Source of the DNA: Thermogemmatispora aurantia | GTDB lineage: Bacteria > Chloroflexota > Ktedonobacteria > Ktedonobacterales > Ktedonobacteraceae | Length of the DNA: 64,000 nucleotides | Direction: 5' to 3' | NCBI RefSeq assembly: GCF_008974285.1 | Contig: NZ_BKZV01000003.1 | Coordinates: forward strand, 496,001 to 560,000 | Part shown: positions 7,675 to 16,481 of the stretch, in pieces | How positions within the stretch are numbered: the stretch's first letter is position 1 | Layout: each line of letters opens with the position of its first letter | Notes under the pieces: generated by a model | Database searches by the model: none | Seen by the model: only the letters and a program-made list of their open reading frames with translations | What the model was told of the DNA's origin: nothing | Made by a program: the position numbers and the translations under genes

Positions 7675-8544
7675 TCAGCTGCACTGGCCACTCGGCCCAA
7701 CCAGCGGAGAACGCACAACGTTCGGACTGGAGACAAGCACTCCACCAGGTTCAGGAAAGGTATGGTCGGCAGGCAAAGCACCGCTCCAGGTGAAAGAGTA
7801 CGTTTGCGTCGTGGTTCCAGGCCCAACGATGAGCGTTTGGGTGTTGTCGCCGCCACTGCGGCCATTATCCACAGTATAGCCAAATTTGATGACTCCGCCC
7901 ATACTCTCCGGAGCGATATGGAAGGTAGCCGTATAGGTCACCGTCAGATTCGTGCCACAATGCAGACCGGCGATCGTGCCAGGATTAACGCTCATAGTGA
8001 CCGACGTCACGCGGAAGGGAGCCGGAGTACACAGACCGGCTGGCTTGACCGGTGTCGAGATGAGCTGGTTGGGGCTGGTGACAAGGACCCCGCCAAGGCC
8101 GGGAGCCGTGTGATCCAGCGGCAGAGATCCATGCCAGCTAAAGGAGAACGTCTTTGTGGCTTGTCCCGGCAAGAACTGTAAACTGGCGAGCTGCTCCGAG
8201 CGCCCGTTATTTATGGTATATGCGAATTGAACAGTATGAGTGCCCTGGTCAGGAACCACATGGAAGGTAGCCGTGTAGGCCACCGTCAGCTCCGCGCCGC
8301 AGCTCTGGCCGGCGATCGAGGCCGGGCTGACAGCCATCTGGACTGAGGCCACCCTGAAAGCGGTCTGCGCCGTCGAGACCGGCGTGGCAGATGTCACAGT
8401 CGAGCTGGCAGGCGGCCTAGCACTTGTGGCGGACGGCGAAGCCGCAGCACCTCCCGTAGAAGAACTCGGCAAGGAACCGCCGCAGCCTGCCAGGAAGGTC
8501 AAAACGATCAGAAAAAGGAAAACAACTTTCACACTATTTTTCAT
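7675..8544 (-). CDS. Secreted lipoprotein with two tandem beta-domain repeats
   Basis: 289 residues. Signal peptide MKNSVKVVFLFLIVLTF ends in lipobox LAGC, so Cys21 should be lipidated and the protein anchored outside the membrane. A Ser/Ala/Pro/Thr-rich linker runs to about 60. Two homologous repeats of about 110 residues follow, each with 'MxVxPxxIAGxxCG', 'LTVxYTATFHxxP', 'FxYTxxNGRS' and 'DHTxPxxGGVLVxSPN'; each carries a conserved Cys and another closes it (GLC, GQC). Function is unknown; the repeats look like Ig-like extracellular domains. The ribosome site is weak (GAGATC). Confidence 0.75.
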   Translation of the reverse strand: MKNSVKVVFLFLIVLTFLAGCGGSLPSSSTGGAAASPSATSARPPASSTVTSATPVSTAQTAFRVASVQMAVSPASIAGQSCGAELTVAYTATFHVVPDQGTHTVQFAYTINNGRSEQLASLQFLPGQATKTFSFSWHGSLPLDHTAPGLGGVLVTSPNQLISTPVKPAGLCTPAPFRVTSVTMSVNPGTIAGLHCGTNLTVTYTATFHIAPESMGGVIKFGYTVDNGRSGGDNTQTLIVGPGTTTQTYSFTWSGALPADHTFPEPGGVLVSSPNVVRSPLVGPSGQCS

Positions 8545-8917
8545 AAAAAGATCTCATTTCTTTTAAGCGAGGCTTACATCAGGATAGGCACTACAAGCTA
8601 CCTTTCAGGAGCGAACAAAAGAGAGGCTGCTGTTTTAACGCCCTCAAATCTCTCACCAGAGCCTGAGTATAGAGTATCACAGTCCATCGCTCACTACTGT
8701 GAAATCGGTCACACTTCGCCAGTGCTACTGACTGGCGGTGGCCGCCAACCTCTTTCCGGTCAGTAGCCTGACTAGCAACAGGACCGCGCTCTCAGCGCTC
8801 GCGGAGCAGAGCCAGAGCAAGAGACGCCCGCCGCCGCGGGCCTGGCCAGGGTGGGTACTACCCTGCCAGCAGCCCTGACGCAAGCTAGCAGGCAGCAGGG
8901 GCATCTCAACCCTGGCC
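8545..8917. other. Gene-free stretch upstream of the lipoprotein
   Basis: About 370 bases that must contain the lipoprotein promoter on the minus strand (a TATACT lies near 8674-8679 on that strand, without a good -35). The hairpin at 8725-8766 would end transcription coming down from the RiPP cluster. Confidence 0.4.
8725..8766 (-). terminator. Hairpin at the end of the thiopeptide-type operon
   Basis: CTACTGAC (8725-8732) pairs with GTCAGTAG (8759-8766), extended by a G-U and two G-C pairs to 11 bp, with an inner GGCGG-TGG-CCGCC-like palindrome. It is 150 bases beyond the last gene of the minus-strand cluster and lacks a U-tract. Confidence 0.4.
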
Positions 8918-9439
8918 TCAGCGGGCTGAGCGCCGGCCAGGGTCCGCTTGACGCTGTCGCCGCCTCACCAGCAGGAAGCAGGCAACCAGCAAGAGATCAA
9001 GGCCCAGCATGGCCACATAAAAGCCGGCCCCCAGCACGCTGCGCTTCAGCAAGAGAGCCAGCGCCCCACTATAGAAAGCCAGCACGTCTTTGCAGGTCAC
9101 GATTGTGAGCGCCCCCAGCAAGATAGCGGCCACGATCTCCCAGCCAACGCGCTGGTCAGGTGCCAGCCAGCGCCTGAGCAGCACCAGCAGGACCAGCACA
9201 GCGCCAGCCAGCAAACAGAGACCCTGGCCGCCCAGCAGACCAGTCTGCCAGCCGCTGAGCACCAGCACAGGCGCGCCAGGGCGATTGAGCACACTATAGC
9301 GCCAGGGCAGAAAGACAGAGATCAGCAACGCCAGGACCCCCAGAGCAAACAGCCCTTCAGCCACGCTCACCGCGTTAAAACTGAACCGGCCCTGACGGCG
9401 CTGGAGAGAAGAAAGCGGAAGCAAGTTTTCTTGACTCAC
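8918..9439 (-). CDS. Four-helix membrane protein at the end of the RiPP operon
   Basis: 173 residues from a GTG whose first four bases (GTGA) overlap the amidohydrolase stop codon. Four hydrophobic segments are evident (ALGVLALLISVFLPW; GLCLLAGAVLVLLVLL; IVAAILLGALTIVTC; LGLDLLLVACFLLV), with a charged RRRQRQADPGRRSAR end. No family recognised. Translational coupling to the amidohydrolase suggests a role in the same pathway, perhaps self-protection or export, but nothing in the sequence proves it. A longer frame upstream of this GTG runs antisense-like through the amidohydrolase gene and was not used. Confidence 0.65.
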   Translation of the reverse strand: MSQENLLPLSSLQRRQGRFSFNAVSVAEGLFALGVLALLISVFLPWRYSVLNRPGAPVLVLSGWQTGLLGGQGLCLLAGAVLVLLVLLRRWLAPDQRVGWEIVAAILLGALTIVTCKDVLAFYSGALALLLKRSVLGAGFYVAMLGLDLLLVACFLLVRRRQRQADPGRRSAR

Positions 9440-10680
9440 GACACAGACTCCTGAAACGAAGCTGATGGACGCTGACGACGAAAAACAGAAGCAGGGCGGG
9501 CAGCGACACAGCAGCCAGCTTTGAAGACGGCCTCTATCTGCCGGAGATTGTTGGGGTGCTCCAGCGGATTGGCCCGGAGCAGCAAAAGATCGGCCTGATA
9601 GCCGGGACTCAGGTGGCCCAGCTGCCCACCACGCCCGAGCTGTTCCGCAGCGCAGCTGGTGGCGCCAGCGATAATCTGCGCTGGCGGAATGCCAGCCGCA
9701 AAGAGCAGCTCGCACTCCCGCAGAAGCCCGGCCCCGAAGGGAACGCCCGGATTGCCAGCGTCGCTGCCCACACCAATGAGCACCCCATTCTCGGCGAGGC
9801 GTCTGGCGTTCTGCATCGCCTGCCCCAGAAAACGCGGTGCCAGTTGCTCAATAGCGGCCAGCGTCGGCACATAGCAGATTCGGCGGCTTCTCAGTTGAGC
9901 AAGCAACTCCGGGCCACAGGCATCGATCTCGTCACAAACGATGCCGTGCTCGATGCCATCGCAGCCCACCTGCACTGCCTCACGTACATCGGCAGCGGTC
10001 ATTGTATGAGCGACGACCTTCAAGCCACGAGCGTGGGCAGCGGCCACGATCGTCGCAAAGATCTCAGGGCGCAGCTTGGGAACCTTCGTCTCCTCCTGGG
10101 GCACGATCAAACAGGCGGTAGACACTACTTTGATGAAGTCAACCCCGCTGGCGGCGAGCTGATCAACCACTGCGCGCGCCTGCTCTGGCTCGCTCAGCTC
10201 GCGGGTAGCTGCCCGCCGCAGCGCGCTCAGCCCGTGAAAGAGGCCAATGGTCGGATGCCCACCGGGAGCAGTGAGGAAGGGACCAGCCACAACGAGATTG
10301 GGAAAGAAAGGACTGCGCGCCACCCCCGCGCGCAGGCGGAGCAGCACCTCTGGCCAGCCCCCTAGATCGCGCAGGGTGGTTACCCCGGCCCCCAGAGCCT
10401 GCCGTCCATGCTCGGCCAACAGACGACGAAAATCATCGCTCTCCTCGATACGCTCCTCGCCAGGCGAGGTAACATGCGTATGCATATCGATCAGACCAGG
10501 CAGGCAGTAGAGGCCAGAACAGGGAATCTCTTCCCCTTCTCCCTTGAGCGGCAAGCGAGCGCGGCTATCGGTAATGGCCTCGATGCTCCCTCCTCGCAGC
10601 CAGAGATCGCATCCCTTCCTGACACCTTCCTGCGACGCGCCCTCAACCAGGCAGACGTCGCGCAGGATCGTGTAGCTCAT
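9436..10680 (-). CDS. M38-type metal-dependent amidohydrolase (imidazolonepropionase/prolidase-like)
   Basis: 414 residues. Metal ligands are visible in order: GLIDMHTH (about 64-71), an active-site lysine candidate in DFIKVVSTA, VVAHTMTAADV, GCDGIEHG, and the final Asp in GVGSDAGNPGVPFG. The layout is that of imidazolonepropionase-like amidohydrolases and Xaa-Pro/Xaa-Arg dipeptidases, which cleave C-N bonds with one or two zinc ions. Its place between the RiPP exporter genes and the coupled membrane protein suggests peptide trimming or a late modification; the bottromycin pathway also uses an amidohydrolase of this superfamily, so there is precedent. Start has GGGAGG upstream. An unrelated housekeeping role remains possible. 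Confidence 0.85.
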   Translation of the reverse strand: MSYTILRDVCLVEGASQEGVRKGCDLWLRGGSIEAITDSRARLPLKGEGEEIPCSGLYCLPGLIDMHTHVTSPGEERIEESDDFRRLLAEHGRQALGAGVTTLRDLGGWPEVLLRLRAGVARSPFFPNLVVAGPFLTAPGGHPTIGLFHGLSALRRAATRELSEPEQARAVVDQLAASGVDFIKVVSTACLIVPQEETKVPKLRPEIFATIVAAAHARGLKVVAHTMTAADVREAVQVGCDGIEHGIVCDEIDACGPELLAQLRSRRICYVPTLAAIEQLAPRFLGQAMQNARRLAENGVLIGVGSDAGNPGVPFGAGLLRECELLFAAGIPPAQIIAGATSCAAEQLGRGGQLGHLSPGYQADLLLLRANPLEHPNNLRQIEAVFKAGCCVAARPASVFRRQRPSASFQESVS

Positions 10681-10721
10681 GCAGCCTCCCTCACCTTGAG
10701 ATGACTGGTCGTGGACCTCAC

Positions 10722-11480
10722 TCAGCGCAGCATGCGGAAGAAAGCCGCCGACAGACCCAGAGCAGCGGCACAGTATAGCAAACAGCCGACGATATCGGCG
10801 AGCGGCGCGCTGCCAGCGTTGCCCTGCAACATCGCACTGCGCAGCAGCTCGGCCACCATGTAGGAGGGCGTAAAAGGAGCGATCTTGGAAACAATATCTG
10901 GCAGAATCTGCAGAGGTAGCAGAATACCAGTCAGAAAGGTCAGCAGAATGTACAGGCCCTGGCTGATGATATTGCCAATCTCCACGCGGTCCGTGAAGGA
11001 GGCAATAACTTGCCCCAGCAGCAGAAAGACGGCAGAGCCGAGGACAATGAACAGCAGCGTTAGCGGTGTGTAAAGCGGGTTAAACGTGAAATGAAAGACC
11101 AGGCTGCCAACAATGATCGCTACGATGGTCTGGACAACAATCACCAGCACCTGGGTGCAGGCGCGCGCCAGCATCACCTCCCACGGCGCCGTTGGCGTTA
11201 CCAGAATACGCCTGAAGATGCCCCGCTCACGCCAGGTGATCATGGCTGTGGAGTTCCCCATGAGGCCGGAGGCAATCATATTCATCACGATGATCCCTGG
11301 CAGCAGCCAAACCGAGTAAGAGACGCCGCCACTGCCCGGCAGCGGAATGACATTCTGGCCAAAGACGAAGCCGAAGAGCAGCAGCGAGCCTGTCGGGACG
11401 AGCAGGCTAAAGAAGAGCAAAGTGCGACTGCGAAAAGCCAAAATAATGAAAAAACGAAATTCAGTTATAAAGCGACGCAT
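10722..11480 (-). CDS. ABC-2 type permease of the thiopeptide-type cluster
   Basis: 252 residues from the ATG preceded by AAAGGAAA; an upstream in-frame start would add 12 residues without a ribosome site. Six membrane segments: FIILAFRSRTLLFFSLLVPTG at the N-terminus, then a long extracytoplasmic loop, WLLPGIIVMNMIASGLMGN, VIVVQTIVAIIVGSLVF, FIVLGSAVFLLLGQVIASF, YILLTFLTGILLPLQILP and a C-terminal helix. It pairs with the ATPase encoded upstream (gap 80 bases) and probably exports the mature peptide or provides immunity. Confidence 0.85.
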   Translation of the reverse strand: MRRFITEFRFFIILAFRSRTLLFFSLLVPTGSLLLFGFVFGQNVIPLPGSGGVSYSVWLLPGIIVMNMIASGLMGNSTAMITWRERGIFRRILVTPTAPWEVMLARACTQVLVIVVQTIVAIIVGSLVFHFTFNPLYTPLTLLFIVLGSAVFLLLGQVIASFTDRVEIGNIISQGLYILLTFLTGILLPLQILPDIVSKIAPFTPSYMVAELLRSAMLQGNAGSAPLADIVGCLLYCAAALGLSAAFFRMLR

Positions 11481-11560
11481 AGGCGTTTCCTTTCCCGTCT
11501 CAAATGGAGAAGCCAAACGACGCCGGACAGAGCCAGACTCCAGCAGGGGCCGATCAGCTG

Positions 11561-12508
11561 CTAGTCCGCTGGCCCGATGCTGCGGCCCGTCAGCGAGAGA
11601 AAGACATCTTCCAGGTTGGGCTGACGAATGGAGACGTTTTGCGGACGGCTCCCTAGCTCCTGGCCGATCTCCTCCAGCAGGGCCAGGACGCGCTGCGGAT
11701 CAGAGGTCTGCACAGTGAGGAGTCCATCGTCGCCGCTCACGGTGTGGACAAATTCCGCTGTCTGCAGCTGCTGCAGTTTCTCGGCTGGTAGATAGAGACT
11801 GGCGCGCACCGTTGAGAGATTGCCCATGCGCTCGATAAGCTCGCGCGGCGTGCCCAGAGCCAGAATCTTGCCCTGATCGATGATCCCCACACGGTCACAG
11901 AGGACCTCGGCCTCCTCAATATAATGGGTCGTCAGGATGATGGTCTTGCCTTCACTCCGCAGCCGGCGCACGCTGTCCCAGATATGATGGCGCGCCTGGG
12001 GATCAAGCCCGGTGGTCGGCTCGTCCAACAAGATGACCGAGGGCTGGTGGACCATCGCCAGTGCCAGCGTCAGACGCTTCTGCTGACCGCCGGAGAGTGT
12101 GCCGATGCGGGCATTGCTCTTCTCAGCCAGGTCAAAACGCTCCAGCAGCGCCAGGGCCTCGGCCCGCGTTGGAAAGGTGTTGTAGAGTGCGCCGTAGAAC
12201 TGGACGGCTTCAACCGCCTTCAGATCGGTGAAGAGCGTTTCATCCTGGAGCTGCACGCCCAGGAGGCTTTTCACTTTGCGCGGCTGACGGGCAACATCAT
12301 AGCCACTGACAGTGATCCGCCCCTCTTGAAAGCTGATGAGTCCCTCGATACAGGAGAGCAGAGTGGTTTTTCCGGCCCCGTTGGGGCCGAGCAGGCCAAA
12401 GCATTCGCCGTTGCCGATATGCAAGGTGACCCCATCGAGAGCCTTAAGACTCCCATAGGATTTGTGTACATTCTCTATTGAGATGATCGCGGCACTGTTC
12501 CCGCTCAC
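11561..12508 (-). CDS. ABC transporter ATPase of the thiopeptide-type cluster
   Basis: 315 residues. Walker A LLGPNGAGKTTLLS (about 39-52), signature TLSGGQQKRLTLALAM (about 139), Walker B VILLDEPTTGLDPQ (about 160), H-loop TTHYIEEAE. The C-terminal 75 residues, ending NLEDVFLSLTGRS, are the regulatory extension of the CcmA/DrrA-like exporter group. The GTG start has AAGGAGG eight bases upstream. It sits between the dehydrogenase gene and the permease, in the same direction, so export is probably cotranscribed with maturation. Confidence 0.9.
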   Translation of the reverse strand: MSGNSAAIISIENVHKSYGSLKALDGVTLHIGNGECFGLLGPNGAGKTTLLSCIEGLISFQEGRITVSGYDVARQPRKVKSLLGVQLQDETLFTDLKAVEAVQFYGALYNTFPTRAEALALLERFDLAEKSNARIGTLSGGQQKRLTLALAMVHQPSVILLDEPTTGLDPQARHHIWDSVRRLRSEGKTIILTTHYIEEAEVLCDRVGIIDQGKILALGTPRELIERMGNLSTVRASLYLPAEKLQQLQTAEFVHTVSGDDGLLTVQTSDPQRVLALLEEIGQELGSRPQNVSIRQPNLEDVFLSLTGRSIGPAD

Positions 12509-12555
12509 GACGCTGACCTCCTTACGCTCAATGGTTGGTGCATGCAGATTCTCCG

Positions 12556-14265
12556 CTATCCTTCTGGCAATGCCGCGGCTGGAAGAGCCGGTAGCGGTAT
12601 CTCATAATATTGACCAGCGAGGCGCTCGGGAGCGATCAGCACCTGAGCCAGCGCCGTCGCCCCTCTCTCAAGGCCAAGCAGATTGTTTACTCCTTCAATC
12701 GAGTAGGCCAGGCTGGTATGACAACCCAGGCCGAGCAGCGCGGCAGCTAGATAGAGGCGCTGAATGACGCTTCCTGCCAGCATGTTCTGAATACGATACC
12801 AGCGGGGTCCATAGCGGCGCACCCCTTCGCTGTACTCTCCGACCGGAAAAATGTGCAGATTGATGTGATAGACATTATGATATCCGGTGTGAGCTACCAT
12901 TTGCTGTAATTGTAGACGACTATCTCCTGACCTGACAAGCTGCCAATGGCGAGCACTGGGAGTGTAACAGTAGATACCGGGATCGAGTCCCTGCACGCCA
13001 GCGACAATACAATAGAGCAAGAGACGAGGTAGATAAGGCGCAGCAGGAGCGATATCGCTCTGCAGGCCACGTCCAGCGGCATAGAGCAACTGAGCGCACT
13101 GTTGCTCACTGATGCGCCCGGGCCGAAAGTAGTGGCGCGCTGAATGGCGCAGCGGTGTACCTCTGGCCAGCTCTAACCCGATATCATCGCTCAGCGCCAC
13201 ACTAGACCCTGCAAGCGGTCCCCGCAGGCCCCCCTCCGCATCCTGGTCCTGGCCTGTTGGCTGGCCCTGGGCACGCGTCTTGATCAGCGAGGCGTGATGC
13301 AGGGCGGCTGAGAGCGGCAGGCTGCTGAGGGGCTGAAGACGCGCCCGCTCGTCCCCGTCCGTTCTCCTCAACTGGGGAGTGGGTCCTTTCTGCCAGCGCG
13401 GCAAGGAAGCGCGTGGACCGCGGGGCGTATCCCCAAGGCTGAAGACAATGACCGCATAGGCGCTCTCATAAGCCTCGTCCAGGTTCAACAGGGCATTGAC
13501 AGCGCTGTCTACAAAGCGAAAATGAACGCTACTCTTCAGCCCGTAATAGCTGCCGACCGCCAGCGACTGACCCAGCACAATTCCCAGGTCGAGACCTTGT
13601 AGGCGATAGGCAAATTCGCCATATTTGAAAGCGTTCTTCCAGAAGAAGCAGCTCAGGACCAGCGCGAAGTCGGCAGCGCAGGCTGGCGACTCTAGCAGCG
13701 CTTCCAGCAGCCTGTTCAGGAAACGATCGCTCTGCTCAGGGCGGGCGTCGGCATCCTGGATCACATCCAGGGCATGATGGACGGGATCATAGTGATAGAC
13801 GCCGGCTGGCAGGGCCTGGGCCGGGCCGATAACGGCATAGAGTTCGCAGGGATAAAGGCCCCCGCCGGAAGGCACAGGGCGCAGCAGATCCTGCTTGAAC
13901 GGATGCTTGAGCGGATCGAGGATCGGCAACGTGCTCCCGGCGGCGATGGCGTTATAGCTCTCGGCCCCTGTCCAGCGCTGGCGCGTCAGACCATAGATAT
14001 CGGCCAGCATCTGGCCGAACTGAGCGCCCCCAAACGGCTGGCGGGCTTGCTCCGCACCGGCTTCTGAGGCGGGCGGCGTCAGATAAGCAAGGCGCAGGCA
14101 AGCGCAGCCACGATAGATTTTATATTTGAGCGGCGCATGCTGCCAGTCAACCACCTCGCGATCCGGAAAGTGCTGCGCCTCAGCCATATAGCGCTGCAGC
14201 ACTGGCGCCAGCGTTTCCTGCGGCAGCTGCTCATGCGGGTAGAGCGCGCGCTCAGGCTCCTGCAT
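12556..14265 (-). CDS. SagB/ThcOx-type azoline dehydrogenase, tandem nitroreductase fold (copy 1)
   Basis: 569 residues holding two nitroreductase-like halves. The first (about 90-270) has PSGGGLYPCELYAVIGPA and GVYHYDPVHHALDVI; the second (about 350-560) has ARHYFRPGRISEQQCAQLLYAAGRGL, GIYCYTPSARHWQLV and RIQNMLAGSVIQRLYLAAALLGLGCHTS. SagB-type flavoenzymes use FMN to oxidise thiazolines and oxazolines to aromatic azoles. Double-length forms are usual in actinobacterial thiopeptide clusters. Its ATG overlaps the end of the upstream SpaB_C-type gene by 14 bases. A second dehydrogenase is encoded 5 kb away in the same operon; the two may act on different azolines or as a heteromer. Confidence 0.85.
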   Translation of the reverse strand: MQEPERALYPHEQLPQETLAPVLQRYMAEAQHFPDREVVDWQHAPLKYKIYRGCACLRLAYLTPPASEAGAEQARQPFGGAQFGQMLADIYGLTRQRWTGAESYNAIAAGSTLPILDPLKHPFKQDLLRPVPSGGGLYPCELYAVIGPAQALPAGVYHYDPVHHALDVIQDADARPEQSDRFLNRLLEALLESPACAADFALVLSCFFWKNAFKYGEFAYRLQGLDLGIVLGQSLAVGSYYGLKSSVHFRFVDSAVNALLNLDEAYESAYAVIVFSLGDTPRGPRASLPRWQKGPTPQLRRTDGDERARLQPLSSLPLSAALHHASLIKTRAQGQPTGQDQDAEGGLRGPLAGSSVALSDDIGLELARGTPLRHSARHYFRPGRISEQQCAQLLYAAGRGLQSDIAPAAPYLPRLLLYCIVAGVQGLDPGIYCYTPSARHWQLVRSGDSRLQLQQMVAHTGYHNVYHINLHIFPVGEYSEGVRRYGPRWYRIQNMLAGSVIQRLYLAAALLGLGCHTSLAYSIEGVNNLLGLERGATALAQVLIAPERLAGQYYEIPLPALPAAALPEG

Positions 14266-15433
14266 GCTGTCTCCCTCCTTTTCCTGGCCAGGGGGGTGGC
14301 CCGGACAAGGCCCCTTCGCTGAAGGCCCTCACCATGTCAACGGCGCTGATCTTGAAAGCCTCCTCAACTGCGTTGGCGGCCAGATGACAGAGCAGAAAAC
14401 GATCGATCGGGCGCAGACCCAGCCGACTGAAGTGCAGGTAGAGCAGGTTCAGCACAAGCCGATAGCTCTGGAACCAGGGATCGCCGTAGAGGGCCTGCTT
14501 GCGCTGCTGATCACGCTCCAGGGCACTATGGAAGGGGCTGGCGGCCAGATTCCTACGGACGGGAGGGCCGCCTCCGTCATCCGTCTCCAGACCTGCTGCG
14601 CTCAGATCAATCTGGCCGGCGGCGATCAGTTGAGCAGCGCGTTCTTGATAGCGCTGCATCAGCTGTGACCAGGTCAGGATGAAAGGAAAGGTATCTTGCT
14701 CCTGCTCCAGGGCAGCCAGCAGCTGCCGAAGCCGGGCAACCAGCGTTTTGGCCTGCTGCTGATAGCGATCCTCAAGGAGGGCGCGCATCCGAGCGGGGTC
14801 GGCGCTGGCGATGATAAAGCCCTCAGCATGAGAGCGATAGGAGATGAAACCACGGGCGATATGCTGGCCTTGCCGATGGGCCACAGTGACCATCAGGTCG
14901 AAGCAGAGGGTCAGCAGCGAATGGCCCTGACGCCGGTGAGCCAGCATGGCAAAGGCCAGGTCATTGGTGTCAACGTAGAAATCTTCCAGCAGGCTCGCCA
15001 GCGCCTCGGAGCCAAGGACGTGCAGGCGACGGTCGTAGGGCAGATACTGGATCGAGTTATCGGGATAGAGCGGGAAGAATGGCCCGGCTTCCTTCTCTTG
15101 GCGGGCCAGCGTGGCGTAGAGGCCTTTCAGCTGCTCCTCATCCAGATGAGCGCTGGAAGGGTGCTGGCGCAGATAGCTCCCCACGATCGATTCGATGAGC
15201 GGCTTGAGCGCCACAGCGAACTGCGTCGGCGAGCAGTAAAAGCGCAGGCGAAGATGAGGGCCACGCAGCCAATGACGCACAAAGAAGAGCCGTGTCGTAA
15301 TGGGCCTGGCCTGAACAAACAGCGGCTGAACGCAGTCGAGGAGCAGGGCATCCTTCTTCTGTTCATCGTAATAGTAGACATGGACACTCTGCCAGTCACG
15401 GCCTTCAGCATAAGCAACGCTACTGCTAGACAT
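14252..15433 (-). CDS. Stand-alone SpaB_C / thiopeptide-type bacteriocin biosynthesis protein (copy 1)
   Basis: 393 residues. WQSVHVYYYDEQKKDALLLDCVQPLF at the N-terminus, FFVRHWLRGPHLRLRFY (about 50-66) and FYPLYPDNSIQYLPYDRRLHVLG-like PDNSIQYLPYDRRLHVLG (about 125) are hallmarks of the SpaB_C family. In split LanB systems these proteins eliminate glutamate from glutamylated Ser/Thr to give dehydroalanine/dehydrobutyrine; a diverged paralogue (TclM-like) instead makes the central pyridine by formal [4+2] cyclisation. Two paralogues lie side by side here, so one of each activity is likely; which is which cannot be told by eye. Start has AGGAG upstream. Confidence 0.85.
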   Translation of the reverse strand: MSSSSVAYAEGRDWQSVHVYYYDEQKKDALLLDCVQPLFVQARPITTRLFFVRHWLRGPHLRLRFYCSPTQFAVALKPLIESIVGSYLRQHPSSAHLDEEQLKGLYATLARQEKEAGPFFPLYPDNSIQYLPYDRRLHVLGSEALASLLEDFYVDTNDLAFAMLAHRRQGHSLLTLCFDLMVTVAHRQGQHIARGFISYRSHAEGFIIASADPARMRALLEDRYQQQAKTLVARLRQLLAALEQEQDTFPFILTWSQLMQRYQERAAQLIAAGQIDLSAAGLETDDGGGPPVRRNLAASPFHSALERDQQRKQALYGDPWFQSYRLVLNLLYLHFSRLGLRPIDRFLLCHLAANAVEEAFKISAVDMVRAFSEGALSGPPPWPGKGGRQHAGA

Positions 15434-15448
15434 AGCTTGCTCCTGTCT

Positions 15449-16477
15449 CTAGAGCTGCCTGCCGGGAAGCGGCTCGGGCTGCCAATCAGATCCGCTGGTC
15501 TGTCCACCTTCGCGGAGCGCACGTTTGAGCAGATGGAGAACGTAGGCCTCTTCGAGGAGCAGCAGACCGAGGCGATTATTGTGCATATGGGCACAGCGTA
15601 GCAAAATATTCAACGGCGCGCTGACCGGTCTGGCCGGCGTTGTAGGCGCCTGGGGGGAGACCAGCAGACCGGCCTGATCCAGCTCCCACAGCCTGCGGTA
15701 GAGCCGGCGAATGGAGCGCAGCCAGCGCATGAGAAGCGTTGCAGAGTCGTCGAGATCAGTCTCCTGCTGAGCAGAGAGGCGCAAGAGCTGCTCGCTCAGT
15801 TGCTCAAGACGCTGGCGCTGCTCTTCGTACTGCTGATCAAAACGGGCCAGCAGGCGAGTACGCAGGCTGGCGGGCATCCGCTCCCAGGAAAAGTAAAAGT
15901 GCTCGATCACCTGAGCTGTTGCTGCGCGCGTTGGCGTAGCCAGGGCGGCGGTCAGGAGCATCGCTGCCACGCTATGAGCTGTGCGCTGCCTGCGATCGGC
16001 GTCCTGGGTCAGCAGCGCCAGGGCAATGGCGCTGGACTCCCCGAAATGCTCCTCGACGGCGGCCATAGCCTGCCGACCACCGTAGTGCTCATATTCCGGC
16101 ACATAGGGCAGAAAGTGCAAGCTGTTATTCGGGTAGAGCGGACCGGACTCAGCGCGACCATACTCCATATAGGCGAGGTAGCCACTGATCTCCTCGTAGC
16201 GCCCCACGTCCAGAGAGTCGGGGGCTGGATGCTGCTGGAAATAGCGGGCAGCGGCCTGGCGAACCTCATCCATAATCTGCGCTGAGGCGCTGGCTGTCTG
16301 TGGCAAGAGACGCAGGCGAAGATGCGGGCCTCCCTGCCAGTAGCGCACAAAGAAGGAGGAGGCGATCAGGCCGCGCTGCTCCAGGTGAGTGAGCAGCGGC
16401 TGTACGCAGCCCTTGAGGAGTGCACTGAGATCGCCGTGATAAAAGAGATGGGCGCTGATCCAGCTGCGCTGCTCCAT
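15449..16477 (-). CDS. Stand-alone SpaB_C / thiopeptide-type bacteriocin biosynthesis protein (copy 2)
   Basis: 342 residues from the ATG with AAGGAG nine bases upstream; a start 60 bases earlier overlaps the LanB gene and lacks a ribosome site. It has the same landmarks as its neighbour: WISAHLFYHGDLSALLKGCVQPLL, SFFVRYWQGGPHLRLRLLP and LYPNNSLHFLPYVPEYEHYGG. Lengths and sequences differ enough (15-base gap, low visible identity) that these are diverged paralogues rather than a recent duplication. Together with the LanB N-domain protein they form the TclK/TclL/TclM-like trio expected of a true thiopeptide pathway. It starts 4 bases after the LanB stop codon. Confidence 0.85.
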   Translation of the reverse strand: MEQRSWISAHLFYHGDLSALLKGCVQPLLTHLEQRGLIASSFFVRYWQGGPHLRLRLLPQTASASAQIMDEVRQAAARYFQQHPAPDSLDVGRYEEISGYLAYMEYGRAESGPLYPNNSLHFLPYVPEYEHYGGRQAMAAVEEHFGESSAIALALLTQDADRRQRTAHSVAAMLLTAALATPTRAATAQVIEHFYFSWERMPASLRTRLLARFDQQYEEQRQRLEQLSEQLLRLSAQQETDLDDSATLLMRWLRSIRRLYRRLWELDQAGLLVSPQAPTTPARPVSAPLNILLRCAHMHNNRLGLLLLEEAYVLHLLKRALREGGQTSGSDWQPEPLPGRQL

Positions 16478-16481
16478 GCTC

